This document shows positions 1 to 8,215 of a stretch of DNA of 44,318 bases, in pieces. This DNA comes from a virus: positions 1-44,318 of IMG/VR virus record IMGVR_UViG_3300036829_000060. The stretch is one strand, 5' to 3'. Made by a program: the position numbers and the translations under genes. Under the pieces are notes generated by a model that was not told where the DNA came from, did not search any database, and saw only the letters and a list, made by a program, of their open reading frames with translations. The stretch's first letter is position 1. Each line of letters begins with the position of its first letter.

Positions 1-62
1 TCTGAGATTTTCGCGGAGAGGCTCACGCCGGTTGCACGCCTTCAAAAGCGCAGGTCAGAGGC

Positions 63-653
63 ATGATCGATCTTGATGAGATGTGTTGTGGCACAACAAC
101 TTTCACGACGACCCGAAAGTATCCGAAACGAGCAACGAGAGTGTCTGTAACTGGAAATCCGAGAGATCCTATACCCCACGGGCTGAGTGGGTCTAGAAAG
201 CCGTGGGAATGTAAGTGTTCCAAGTGTCGGACGGCAAGCCGAAAGTACAACCGCGAGAAGCAGGCTGAGTATCGGCTACGCGACAAGCAGAAGGTTGACG
301 AGCTGGCCGCTAAGCGGGTACAGCGGAACAACGCCAAGAGTGATCCAAGTGGATCAGTTCGCAAGGGACGCAGGACTTTAGGTGAGATGGAGAGAGCTGT
401 CATCGAGGAATGCGCTGCGATCACCGACGCTAAGCCGACGATGATTGTTGCGGCCAAGAACCTGGGACGCTCGGTTGACGATCTGACGGACAACCCGAAA
501 GTCATTGCGCTGTATAACTCTACGATGAAGCAGCTGATGGCGACGATGGCTGAGTTGCGAGGCGACAAGGTGAAAGCTGGTGTGACTGGCCGCAAGAAGT
601 CGGGCGGTCGGTTGGCTACGGTAGGTGCTCTGACGAAAGTGAAACGGGCATAA
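63..653 (+). CDS. putative terminase small subunit
   Basis: A 196-residue basic protein placed directly before the terminase genes. The C-terminal half (about residues 110-190) has the helical, charged pattern and the RRLATV-like ending typical of small terminase subunits of actinobacteriophages, which recognise phage DNA and hand it to the large subunit. The N-terminal part holds a short Cys cluster (CKCSKC, about residues 49-54) followed by a basic helix, resembling the zinc knuckle seen next to HNH domains. ATG at 63 is preceded closely by AGAGG; an internal ATG at 81 is an alternative start. It ends in a TAATG overlap with the next gene. The assignment rests on position and general pattern, not on a diagnostic motif. 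Confidence 0.55.
   Translation: MIDLDEMCCGTTTFTTTRKYPKRATRVSVTGNPRDPIPHGLSGSRKPWECKCSKCRTASRKYNREKQAEYRLRDKQKVDELAAKRVQRNNAKSDPSGSVRKGRRTLGEMERAVIEECAAITDAKPTMIVAAKNLGRSVDDLTDNPKVIALYNSTMKQLMATMAELRGDKVKAGVTGRKKSGGRLATVGALTKVKRA
341..356. repeat. 16-bp palindrome TGATCCNNNNGGATCA, copy 1
   Basis: A perfect two-arm palindrome with centre AAGT, inside the putative small terminase gene and followed by GTTCGC. It is one of five copies in the window (others at 7492, 28181, 36580 and 42947). Confidence 0.7.
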
Positions 654-958
654 TGACGATCAACAATCTGTACGTGCATTACGACGACGATGGCACACCT
701 CGGCACTTCATCAACGATGAAGAAGTATCCAAAGACGTGTGGACACAACAGCATCCACACATGAAGAGAGGGAAACCCGATGGGCGAGACAGAGGTTCGG
801 ACAGCGGAAACGTCGGTGAGCAACGCGTCAGCGGCGTCGACAAAGTCGAAAGCATCAGGGCGAGTCGCGACAAGCGCACCAAAGCGCGCAAAACTAAACG
901 CGCGGGGAGTTCCAGTCACGCAGTGGGACAACAACAGCAACGACCCAAACAAACGTAA
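653..958 (+). CDS. hypothetical protein, C-terminal part overlaps next gene
   Basis: Starts in a TAATG overlap with the preceding gene. The first 40 or so residues (MTINNLYVHYDDDGTPRHFI and following) read like an ordinary protein, while the last 60 residues, Arg/Lys/Gln-rich, lie over the next reading frame and read like a shadow. Either the gene truly ends at 958 with a 179-nt overlap, or ribosomes shift +1 near the CCC codon at 776-778 into the frame used from 780. No function is recognised. Confidence 0.5.
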   Translation: MTINNLYVHYDDDGTPRHFINDEEVSKDVWTQQHPHMKRGKPDGRDRGSDSGNVGEQRVSGVDKVESIRASRDKRTKARKTKRAGSSSHAVGQQQQRPKQT

Positions 959-1004
959 GCACGTCGGCGAAGACCCGACCGGCAAGGCCAACAAGCTGTC
1001 ATGA
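780..1004 (+). CDS. hypothetical protein, basic, overlapping frame
   Basis: 74 residues, Ala/Ser/Lys-rich N-terminus and a more ordinary C-terminus (RGVPVTQWDNNSNDPNKRKH). ATG at 780 has a good ribosome binding site, GAGAGGG at 766-772, and the stop overlaps the next ATG (ATGA at 1001-1004), the spacing style used throughout this genome. It overlaps the 3' part of the 653 gene in the +1 frame. It is unrecognised; the low-complexity basic N-terminus could bind nucleic acid, but that is a guess. Confidence 0.6.
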   Translation: MGETEVRTAETSVSNASAASTKSKASGRVATSAPKRAKLNARGVPVTQWDNNSNDPNKRKHVGEDPTGKANKLS

Positions 1005-1183
1005 TCATCGCCGGGATAGTTCTACTGCTCATCGCGTGGCTACTGCCCTACATTGTTCCGGTACCGCCCGGAATCGAGTATGTGGTAACGGTTCTCGGCT
1101 GGATAGCGCTCGTCGTCGGAATCATCCTGTGGCTGCTCAGCCTGACTGGTCGCCCGGTCGGCGGTAGACGCTACTGGTATTAG
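1001..1183 (+). CDS. small membrane protein with two transmembrane segments
   Basis: 60 residues with two hydrophobic helices (about residues 2-20 and 27-48) separated by a Pro-rich turn (PYIVPVPPG), then a short basic tail. The start overlaps the previous stop (ATGA). Small membrane proteins beside terminase genes are common in actinobacteriophages and have no settled role. It is followed one base later by the large terminase gene. Confidence 0.65.
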   Translation: MIIAGIVLLLIAWLLPYIVPVPPGIEYVVTVLGWIALVVGIILWLLSLTGRPVGGRRYWY

Positions 1184-1184
1184 C

Positions 1185-2810
1185 ATGCCCGCAACGGTTC
1201 TCGGTAAGACAACGCCGAGGATTTACACGAAACCGCTTGACTCGCACGTGAATCCGCTGACAGGTGAACTGTTAGCGGATTTCACGGACGGGGAGGCGGC
1301 GAGGGCGTTCGCGAACGACATTCTTGGGATCACGCTATTCCCTTGGCAGGAATGGCTTTTGGATCATGCGCTCGAACTTGACGAGACCGGTAAGCTGTAC
1401 CGCTTCCGCATCATTATCACGATGGTTGCACGCCAGAACGGAAAGACTACGGTAGAGAACATTCTGGCGTTGTGGCACATGTACTCTCTGGAATCCGGTC
1501 TGGTGATCGGAACAGCGCAAAGCCTGGACCGCAGCGAAGAGGCATGGAAAGACTGCCTGGCGCTCGCCGAGCTGCAAGACGACCTCAACGAGATGATCGA
1601 GGAACGAAACTTCGGTCATCCCAAGTACTTTAACCTCGACAACGGTTGCGAGTATCGGGTAGCGGCTGCGAGCCGTAAGGGTGCCCGTGGGTTCCCCGGT
1701 GACTTGATTCTGTTAGATGAACTGCGGGAGCATCATTCGTTCGATTCGTGGGCTTCTGTCACTAACACGATGAACGCCCGCCCGTTGGCGCAGGCGTTCG
1801 CATTCTCGAACGCTGGTGACGCGTTGGGGGTTGTTCTGCGGTATCAGAGAGCGTTGGCGCACAAGGAACTTGGCTGGCCTGACGGTGACGACGACGCGGA
1901 ACTGTTGGGTAGCGATTCGGAGCTGTGGGCCGGGATCGAGGATGTTGACCTACCCGCTGGCTGGGACGAAATCACGACAGCCTTGTTTGAGTGGTCGGCA
2001 CCGCCCGACGCTAAGCGAACCGACATGGATGCTCTTGCGCAGGCGAACCCGTCGCTGAATCATGACGAGGTTACGATGAACTGCCCGACGACACGCAGTT
2101 TGCTTGCGGCGCTTCGTAGTACGCCACCTCTGGAGTATGACATGGAGGTGCTGTGCCGGTTCGTGGCAGGCGCAGAGGGTGGGCCGTTCCCTGAAGGTAC
2201 CTGGGACGCAACAAGAGACGATGATGCCACACCGGGTGAGGACGCCGAAATCGTTGTGTGTGTGGAAGTTTCGACACGCCGAGATGCTGCGTTCATAGCC
2301 CGTTGCGGGCGATACGTGCAAGACGGTAAAGATATTGCGGTGGTTGGTATTTCGATGGATCAGCCTGGAATCGACTGGGTAGTAAGGCATCTCATCGACA
2401 CACGCGAAACGTACAAGGGTATCGTCGTCCGGTCCGAAGGTGGCGCACCGACAGTTAACCTGTTGGAAGACTTGCGCAATGCCAAACTCGACAACGGCGA
2501 AGAGGCACGCCTGCCACTCATCGAGTGGGGCGGACCCGACGTGCAGGCAGCACACGCTGACATCACGGATCGCTTGTCGCAGAAGGCAATCGAACACCTG
2601 TCGCACAAAGGGCTGGACGCGGCAGCAGCAACCGCTATACCACTGATAAACCCCGGCGGCGGCTGGCGCGTCGACATACGCCGATCACCAACGGACACAG
2701 CACCTTTGTACTGTGTCATCGGTGGCGTATGGGGTATGGACCACCTACCCGAAGAGGTCAGCATCTATGCCACACGCGGAGTGCGAGTGATACAGAGACG
2801 AGGATTCTGA
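1185..2810 (+). CDS. terL: terminase large subunit
   Basis: 541-residue packaging motor. The N-terminal ATPase shows a Walker A-type motif MVARQNGKTT (residues 80-89), a terminase hallmark, and a Walker B LILLDE (about 174-179) followed by an acidic/His segment. The C-terminal half would be the RNase H-like nuclease that cuts concatemers; VCVEVSTRRDAA (about residue 350) probably starts that domain. It works with the small subunit at the portal vertex. The length is normal for phage TerL. ATG at 1185 begins one base after the previous stop; the end overlaps the next ATG at 2810. Confidence 0.95.
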   Translation: MPATVLGKTTPRIYTKPLDSHVNPLTGELLADFTDGEAARAFANDILGITLFPWQEWLLDHALELDETGKLYRFRIIITMVARQNGKTTVENILALWHMYSLESGLVIGTAQSLDRSEEAWKDCLALAELQDDLNEMIEERNFGHPKYFNLDNGCEYRVAAASRKGARGFPGDLILLDELREHHSFDSWASVTNTMNARPLAQAFAFSNAGDALGVVLRYQRALAHKELGWPDGDDDAELLGSDSELWAGIEDVDLPAGWDEITTALFEWSAPPDAKRTDMDALAQANPSLNHDEVTMNCPTTRSLLAALRSTPPLEYDMEVLCRFVAGAEGGPFPEGTWDATRDDDATPGEDAEIVVCVEVSTRRDAAFIARCGRYVQDGKDIAVVGISMDQPGIDWVVRHLIDTRETYKGIVVRSEGGAPTVNLLEDLRNAKLDNGEEARLPLIEWGGPDVQAAHADITDRLSQKAIEHLSHKGLDAAAATAIPLINPGGGWRVDIRRSPTDTAPLYCVIGGVWGMDHLPEEVSIYATRGVRVIQRRGF

Positions 2811-3235
2811 TGGACGACCTAATGCACCAGCAAGCGGAATACCCAGAGACGCTGGACTGGCTGGTGGAAAACCTTACGTACAAAGAGAATTGGGATTTCG
2901 AGCTGGACCCAGCATTGGAACGCGGCCAGGGCTCGACGGGTCACACACTCGTCATCACAATTCTCACTCCCAATAGCTACAACCCGAAGGAAATGCGAAG
3001 GGTCGCACACTTATTCCCGGTGCCGCCTGCAGCGTACGATGAAAGGTCATGGCGGCGTTGGCTGTTCGAGCAGATACACCTGGTCGAGCTGCACGAGGCG
3101 ATGGAGTTCTACACCATCGACGGCGAAAAGCCTTACGCCCCAAGCCATGGTCCCGGCAATGACCCGTATATGCTGCGTGAAGTCGGTACTGTACGGGATC
3201 AACGCACGTCGTTTCGTGGCAAGGTGAATATGTGA
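2810..3235 (+). CDS. hypothetical protein between terminase and portal
   Basis: 141 residues from ATG 2810, which has GAGG about 7 nt upstream and overlaps the terminase stop by one base. A longer upstream reading from 2729 would lie inside terL and is rejected. The protein is soluble, acidic and Trp-rich near the N-terminus (LDWLVENLTYKENWDFEL). I recognise no domain. Its place between terL and the portal suggests a head or packaging accessory role, which is inference only. Confidence 0.75.
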   Translation: MDDLMHQQAEYPETLDWLVENLTYKENWDFELDPALERGQGSTGHTLVITILTPNSYNPKEMRRVAHLFPVPPAAYDERSWRRWLFEQIHLVELHEAMEFYTIDGEKPYAPSHGPGNDPYMLREVGTVRDQRTSFRGKVNM

Positions 3236-3540
3236 TTGCCCTGATTGTTCTTACGGTGCTTGCGCTTTGGGTTGCCACTATGGCAGCGACCGCGTATCTC
3301 GTTGCCTACCGTATAACAAAAGCACACCGTTATGCAGTAACTCTTAAGCATAACGAGGGAGCTTTCATAGCATTATGTACCAGAAAGCGTTGGGACCGTT
3401 GGACTTTCGAGGATGTTCGGATCACGCCGACTAACCCTGGCGGCGCTGTGGTGCAGGCAGCGCCAGGTTCGCTGCATGTGCCGTACCGAAACATCCTGTA
3501 CTACCAAGAGATTCAGGAGACTACGAATGTTGATGAGTAG
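3232..3540 (+). CDS. membrane-anchored hypothetical protein
   Basis: 102 residues starting at GTG 3232 (GTGA overlap with the preceding stop, AAGGTG just upstream). One N-terminal transmembrane helix (residues 2-26) leads into a soluble domain of about 75 residues with beta-strand-like pattern. The end overlaps the portal start at 3527 by 14 nt. No family recognised. Confidence 0.7.
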   Translation: MIALIVLTVLALWVATMAATAYLVAYRITKAHRYAVTLKHNEGAFIALCTRKRWDRWTFEDVRITPTNPGGAVVQAAPGSLHVPYRNILYYQEIQETTNVDE

Positions 3541-5011
3541 CGGCGTATTCCGCACGCTAGCGCAATCAGCGTTCGCGGAGACAGCGCCACAACTAAACGA
3601 GGCATACTTCGCGCCCCGCACCGGAATTCAGCTACAGACACAGGTCGCAACCTACGGGCTGATGTACCGTGTGCAGCCGCACCTGTTCACTGCAATCGAC
3701 AAGATAGCCAACCTGATCGCGAAACTCACTGTCGGAGTTTATGATACAGCACCAGAAAGCGGAGACGTGCTGGATCGCCGGGGACCGTACGCCCAACTCA
3801 TGCGCAACCCGTGCTCCACACTGCCGAGATTCAAGTTCTACCACTGGATTTCGACCACATACGAAACATACGGCGAGGCATACCTCGTCAAGAACCGGGT
3901 GCCGACCAGCGACGGTTCCAGGGGTAGGGTAATGGGCTTCGTGCCAATGCATCCCGTCAATACCTACATTCACCGTGACGACAACGGGGTGCTGCAATAC
4001 GGTTTTACCGGCATGCCAGATATGTGGTTCCCCGAGTCGGAGATCGTACCGTTCCGCCGTTACAATCCCGACAACACCATGCGTGGTTTGTCCCGTATGG
4101 AACCACTGAGACAGACTCTCATGAACGAAGATTCGGCACGCAAAGCTGCAAAGTCGTTGTACGACAACATGCTTCGCCCAAGCTACGTGCTGTCAACCCC
4201 AAAGGTGTTGGGGGAGGCGGGATTTAAGCGGTTAGAGGCGGCTGTGCAGTCTGTTGGCGGTGTCGAGGGTGCGGGTGGCGTAATGCTGCTGGAGGATGAT
4301 GTGACCGCCACCCGTATGCAGCTCGACGCAGAAGAGATGCAGTACATCGAGACCCGAAAGCTAAATCGCAGTGAGTGTTTCGAGGTCTACGATCTGAATC
4401 CCGCTGCGGCACAGATCAATGACAACACCACGCAGACCAGCTACGAGCCGATGACCAAAGACGTGTACAAGGCCAGCATCGACCACCGGCTCAAAGACAT
4501 CGAATCCACATTCGACTTCTACGTCGGCGCAGAATTCAACGGACCCAAGGAATTTCGTTTCGACGTTAACAACCAGCTACGTGCCGACATTGAGGTACTG
4601 GCACCGGCCATCGTGCAGCTTGTGCAATCGTTTGTACTCAAGCCGTCCGAAGGTCGCACATGGCTTGGCCTTTCGGATGCTGGCAAGGACGCTGACCAAC
4701 TGTTCGGCAACCAGGCGATGAAACCTCTTGAGCTAGTGCTGAATCCGCCAGAACCGCCCACAACGCCTGGGGCGCTTGCACTTCCGAGCGGACACCCAAG
4801 CAACAACGACAACCCGAACCCGCAGGGTGATTTGCCGAAACGCGTTCCGGCACTTACGGATAAGGGTAAGTGGTATAAGAATCAGATCTTTGCCGGTTTA
4901 GGCCGTGGCAAAGCTTGGGACGAGGTTGCGCACCAGTACATGGAACGAAATCCCAGTGACAGGCAAGACATTCAGGTTGCTTGCCTGCATATTTTGATGG
5001 AGGCGAAGTAA
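3527..5011 (+). CDS. portal protein
   Basis: 494 residues from ATG 3527 (CAGGAGA about 7 nt upstream; the open frame runs further up to 3413 but that part lies inside the preceding gene). Sequence pattern matches HK97-type (SPP1/HK97-like) portal proteins: an N-terminal segment with TAIDKIANLIAKL, a YGEAYLVKNR segment, a DIWHR-like region (PDNTMRGLSRMEPLRQTL), and a C-terminal Pro-rich tail. The portal forms the dodecameric ring through which TerL packs DNA and to which connectors bind. Gene order terL-portal-protease-capsid supports the call. Confidence 0.9.
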   Translation: MLMSSGVFRTLAQSAFAETAPQLNEAYFAPRTGIQLQTQVATYGLMYRVQPHLFTAIDKIANLIAKLTVGVYDTAPESGDVLDRRGPYAQLMRNPCSTLPRFKFYHWISTTYETYGEAYLVKNRVPTSDGSRGRVMGFVPMHPVNTYIHRDDNGVLQYGFTGMPDMWFPESEIVPFRRYNPDNTMRGLSRMEPLRQTLMNEDSARKAAKSLYDNMLRPSYVLSTPKVLGEAGFKRLEAAVQSVGGVEGAGGVMLLEDDVTATRMQLDAEEMQYIETRKLNRSECFEVYDLNPAAAQINDNTTQTSYEPMTKDVYKASIDHRLKDIESTFDFYVGAEFNGPKEFRFDVNNQLRADIEVLAPAIVQLVQSFVLKPSEGRTWLGLSDAGKDADQLFGNQAMKPLELVLNPPEPPTTPGALALPSGHPSNNDNPNPQGDLPKRVPALTDKGKWYKNQIFAGLGRGKAWDEVAHQYMERNPSDRQDIQVACLHILMEAK

Positions 5012-5015
5012 AAAA

Positions 5016-5876
5016 ATGCCATTCGGAAAACGCAAGCAGGGTAACAAGATTCTCGTCGTCAATACTGATACCGGCGATGTGAAAGGAACACACGACAGCG
5101 AGGCCGATGCTGACAAGCAGCTCGCGGCGCTACACGCCAACGACGCAGATAAGGACAAGGGGCACATGGACATTCAAACCAAAGCAATGGCGGCAGAAGT
5201 CGTGCCCGTCGAAGGTGATGAAAGCGGACCCGGCACACTGCACGTCATCGCATCCTCCCCTAGGTTGGACCGTGACGGCGAACAGCTTTGGGCCGACGAA
5301 TGGGAAACCCCACTGCCCGAACACATTCAGATTCTCGGCGATCATGACAACCGTCATGTCCTGTCTACGGTTGGCAGCGGCACACCAACGATGGAGGCGG
5401 ACAACAAGATCCATGTTCGCGGCACATACGCTGAAACCGACTACGCGCAACAGGTCCGAAAACTGGTCAACGGCAAGCACTTACGGCACCTGTCGGCGGC
5501 GTTTCGGGAGAAGAAAACCCAAAAGGGTGTGTCACGCGAGCTGATCAATGCCTCGTTTGTCAACGTGCCGTCCAACACCGATGCTGTTGTGCTGGAATCG
5601 AAGTCGTTCGATGAGATGAGTGACGAGACAAAAGCAGTCATCGAGGCCGTCGTCAAAGAGGCGGTCGCCGAAACGCTCAAAATGATCAGCAATCTGACGG
5701 GCGTTGAAATCAAAGGACTTTCGCAGGCACCGGAAGGGGCACCGTCGAAAGACGCTGACCCCCAAGCTGACCCGGCGAATGATGAAGCAGCCGCACTTGC
5801 AAAAGCCAAGGCCGCTGCGTTCCAAATCACCAGTGAGACAAGGCAATACACAGAAGAGGAGCTACAAAATGCCTAA
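5016..5876 (+). CDS. HK97-family prohead protease, likely with scaffold tail
   Basis: 286 residues. The S78-type protease core spans about residues 55-195: likely catalytic His110 in LGDHD and Ser160 in HLSAAF, then the family end motif ASFVNVPSNTDA. It cleaves capsid and scaffold during head maturation. About 50 residues precede the core (VVNTDTGDVKGTHDSEADAD), a small segment often joined to actinophage proteases. The Ala/Glu/Lys-rich C-terminal 80 residues probably act as scaffold. It starts 4 nt after the portal stop and overlaps the capsid start by 8 nt. Confidence 0.9.
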   Translation: MPFGKRKQGNKILVVNTDTGDVKGTHDSEADADKQLAALHANDADKDKGHMDIQTKAMAAEVVPVEGDESGPGTLHVIASSPRLDRDGEQLWADEWETPLPEHIQILGDHDNRHVLSTVGSGTPTMEADNKIHVRGTYAETDYAQQVRKLVNGKHLRHLSAAFREKKTQKGVSRELINASFVNVPSNTDAVVLESKSFDEMSDETKAVIEAVVKEAVAETLKMISNLTGVEIKGLSQAPEGAPSKDADPQADPANDEAAALAKAKAAAFQITSETRQYTEEELQNA

Positions 5877-7419
5877 CGTCTTGGAACTCAAGCAGCGGTC
5901 GGTGGAACTCAAGAACACCGTCGCAGAGAAGTTGAAAGCTGTTGACAGCGGCGACATTACCGTCGCTGAATTCTCCACCTACATGGAGAAAGCGAAGACC
6001 GAGGACAAGGAAATCGGCGACGGAATCAAGGCGTACAACGCTGCGCTCGGAATCCGTGACGGTGCCGACCGTGCCCCCGGCGAAGGTGCCCCACCCGACC
6101 GGCAGGTACCGGAATCACTGAAAGTCAAACGGGCCAAGGAGAACTGGGCGCGGTACAAGAGTCTCCAGAAGATGGCTGCGGAGAACGCCCGCAACATCGT
6201 TTCAGGTGAAGGAGACGGTCGCCATCAGGGATCATTCTCGTTCGACATCGCCCTGAAACGGGTTAGTGATCCGTGGGCTGTTTCAGTACCCGAGGACTCC
6301 GAGTACCAGCTTCACGAGAAAGCACAGGGTGTCGCAGGGTTGCAGGGTGTAACCGCAACCGGCACAACGGTTCCGCCTACAGGAACGCCCGCACCGGGCG
6401 CGTACTTCCTGTCCGGTGGTGGCGCGGCTACACTGGTTGAGCCGGAATTCGAGCCGGGTATCGCCGAACTTCGGTTCTACCCCAACGTGATTGAGTCGCT
6501 GTTCCCCGGCGTCCCGGTCAGCGCTGGAGTGGTGTCCTACGTCAAGCAGACCGGTATGACGAACAACGCGGCAGCCACCCCGGAAGGTGCGACCAAGCCG
6601 ACGAGTTCCGTTGCCGTGGCACGGTATACGGACACCATCGGGAAGATCACCAACCTGGAACGCGTCACCGACGAAACAATCGAGGACGCACCGCAGTTCT
6701 GGGCGCTAGTCCAACAGGACGGCGTGCTCGGCGTGTCACGCAAGTTCGAGGTCGAATTGCTTGCTGGCACAGGCATGCCCGGCATCAACGGACTGCTCAA
6801 CCGCAACGAGGCAGCCGGTGGTCTGGCGTACCCGTCAGGGTTCCTGGCACCTACGGTAGTCACTCCGGTTACCGCTGTCGTGATCGGCGGCGGCGTCGGT
6901 TCCGGTGCGACCAGCGAGACGGTCGCCAGCATCACACCAGGCCGCAAGTACACTCTCCCAAGCGATTACACCAAGGGCACGGCGGCTGCTGAAGCGCTGC
7001 TGCAGGCGGTTACCGACATTCGGGTGACGTACTTCTTCGAGCCGGATGCTATGCTGCTCAACCCAACCGACTGGATGACAATCCGGTTGGCGAAGGATGC
7101 GAACGGGCAGTACCTCGGTGGTTCGTTCTTCGGTACCAACTACGGTCTAGCCGCCAACAACGGTCAGGTCGGTATCGAAGATGGTCTCACGCTGTGGAAC
7201 AAGCGAGTCGTCTCGACTCCTGTTCAGCCGCTTGGGCTTCCGATTGTTGGTGACTTCCGAGACGGTGGTAAGATCCTCCGTCGCGGTGGCATGCGTGTCG
7301 ACGTAACCAACATGAACGGGTTTGATTTCGAGCAGAACCTCTGGACAATGCGAGCCGAGATCCGTGCAGGTCTGCAGGTGAAGCGTCCCGAGCTGTTCGA
7401 GATCGTCCAATTCGCGTAA
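5869..7419 (+). CDS. major capsid protein, HK97 fold
   Basis: 516 residues from ATG 5869 (AGAGGAG about 8 nt upstream; the open frame reaching back to 5704 lies inside the protease gene). The first 110 residues form a charged helical delta-type domain (LELKQRSVELKNTV) expected to act as scaffold and be cut off. The remainder has typical HK97 features: FYPNVIESLFPGV, ATPEGATKPTS, TIGKITNLERVTDE, and GTGMPGINGLLN. It forms the icosahedral shell. The stop codon lies inside a hairpin (7415-7435). Confidence 0.95.
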   Translation: MPNVLELKQRSVELKNTVAEKLKAVDSGDITVAEFSTYMEKAKTEDKEIGDGIKAYNAALGIRDGADRAPGEGAPPDRQVPESLKVKRAKENWARYKSLQKMAAENARNIVSGEGDGRHQGSFSFDIALKRVSDPWAVSVPEDSEYQLHEKAQGVAGLQGVTATGTTVPPTGTPAPGAYFLSGGGAATLVEPEFEPGIAELRFYPNVIESLFPGVPVSAGVVSYVKQTGMTNNAAATPEGATKPTSSVAVARYTDTIGKITNLERVTDETIEDAPQFWALVQQDGVLGVSRKFEVELLAGTGMPGINGLLNRNEAAGGLAYPSGFLAPTVVTPVTAVVIGGGVGSGATSETVASITPGRKYTLPSDYTKGTAAAEALLQAVTDIRVTYFFEPDAMLLNPTDWMTIRLAKDANGQYLGGSFFGTNYGLAANNGQVGIEDGLTLWNKRVVSTPVQPLGLPIVGDFRDGGKILRRGGMRVDVTNMNGFDFEQNLWTMRAEIRAGLQVKRPELFEIVQFA

Positions 7420-7435
7420 AGCGCAGCGCTTTACG
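7415..7435 (+). promoter_or_regulatory. perfect hairpin spanning the capsid stop codon
   Basis: A 21-nt perfect inverted repeat with 10-nt arms (CGTAAAGCGC and GCGCTTTACG) around a central A. As RNA it gives at least 9 bp with a CAG loop. The UAA stop of the capsid gene (7417-7419) is inside the left arm. There is no U-run, so it looks more like an mRNA-stabilising or processing structure than a terminator. Confidence 0.7.
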
Positions 7436-7448
7436 AACAGGGCTGCTG

Positions 7449-7483
7449 TGGTACCGGGTCGATTGGTCGTCTCCCCGGTACCA
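7449..7483 (+). promoter_or_regulatory. second post-capsid hairpin
   Basis: The arms TGGTACCGGG (7449-7458) and CCCGGTACCA (7474-7483) pair perfectly across a 15-nt loop, with two more wobble pairs possible outside. No U-tract follows. Together with the hairpin at 7415-7435 it separates the highly expressed capsid gene from the connector genes, and could be an attenuator or 3'-end protection structure. Confidence 0.65.
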
Positions 7484-7491
7484 TGGCACTC

Positions 7492-7507
7492 TGATCCACA
7501 TGGATCA
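7492..7507. repeat. 16-bp palindrome TGATCCNNNNGGATCA, copy 2
   Basis: Centre ACAT, followed by GTTCGACTGAGAG. It lies between the second post-capsid hairpin and the next small gene, ending 23 nt before its ATG, so it falls in a 5' leader or operator position. Confidence 0.75.
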
Positions 7508-7530
7508 GTTCGACTGAGAGGCAACAGAAT

Positions 7531-7689
7531 ATGCCAGGAACATGGCCCTACGAGAACGATGACGGCGACCTCGAAATCACCCACGAATACGGCGAAGACA
7601 CTGCGGTAGACGTGATTTCGACATTCCCCGGCACTGACGGCGGCGATGGGCAACCACGTACGGTTGTCGTGCGGAAGCCACGTCCATGA
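7531..7689 (+). CDS. small acidic hypothetical protein
   Basis: 52 residues (MPGTWPYENDDGDLEITHEY and on), strongly acidic in the middle and ending in a basic RKPRP. ATG 7531 has GAGAGGC about 13 nt upstream, and the stop overlaps the next ATG (ATGA, 7686-7689). It fills the gap between the capsid and the first connector, where many actinophages have a short head protein of unknown role. Function not recognised. Confidence 0.7.
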   Translation: MPGTWPYENDDGDLEITHEYGEDTAVDVISTFPGTDGGDGQPRTVVVRKPRP

Positions 7690-8213
7690 CTGTTGACCCG
7701 CTGCTCAACCCGGTGGACTTCGCGAAATTCCAAGCGAAGGACCAGGATTGGTTCCTCGGTGCTGTCGGCGACACGATACGCGACTACTGCGGATGGCACA
7801 TCGCGCCAGAAATTTCAGTTACCGACGTGCCAGCCATAATCGGGAACCACGGCATCATCATGCTACCGACGTTGAACCTCGTTTCTATTGAAGGATTTAG
7901 GCTTAACGGCGCAGAGCTGAGTCCCGAAGTGTGGCAAGCATATTCGGGTGGCTACATCGAGTACTACGGGTATGCCGGTCGGCGCGCTCGCGGACACGAA
8001 GTCTGGGTTGACATGACACACGGGTTCACGGAACTACCGAAAGCTGTTGCGGAAGTAGGTTACGAGCTGACCGGGCGTGTGCTTGAGAAGCCAGCCGGAA
8101 TCGTGACAGACATGCAGCGCGGGCCAACTCGAATGACGTTCGGAGAGTTCGGCGTCGTCCTCTCTGACGACCAAAAGAACCGCCTCGGGCCATACAGAGT
8201 AATGAGGGTCTGA
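7686..8213 (+). CDS. head-to-tail adaptor (gp6-like connector)
   Basis: 175 residues. Residues 1-60 (PLLNPVDFAKFQ, VGDTIRDYCGWHI) and the pattern IIMLPTLNLVSIEGFRLNG match the helical adaptor proteins that sit beneath the portal in HK97-like phages. The position right after the capsid supports this. Start ATG 7686 overlaps the previous stop. It is followed immediately by an HNH gene that interrupts the connector cluster. Confidence 0.8.
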   Translation: MTVDPLLNPVDFAKFQAKDQDWFLGAVGDTIRDYCGWHIAPEISVTDVPAIIGNHGIIMLPTLNLVSIEGFRLNGAELSPEVWQAYSGGYIEYYGYAGRRARGHEVWVDMTHGFTELPKAVAEVGYELTGRVLEKPAGIVTDMQRGPTRMTFGEFGVVLSDDQKNRLGPYRVMRV

Positions 8214-8215
8214 AA

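Noticed and set aside
770-776. GGGAAAC as a -1 slippery heptamer
   Set aside because: The reading phase is GGG AAA C, not G GGA AAC, and the overlapping gene is in the +1 frame, so a -1 slip would not reach it.
23-994. 323-codon open frame on the minus strand
   Set aside because: It lies opposite three consecutive plus-strand genes with good junctions and has a shadow-type composition (Leu/Arg/Ser/Phe-rich) with no motif.
3413-3526. Upstream extension of the portal frame
   Set aside because: It lies inside the previous gene, with Arg/Cys-rich composition; ATG 3527 has a good ribosome binding site.
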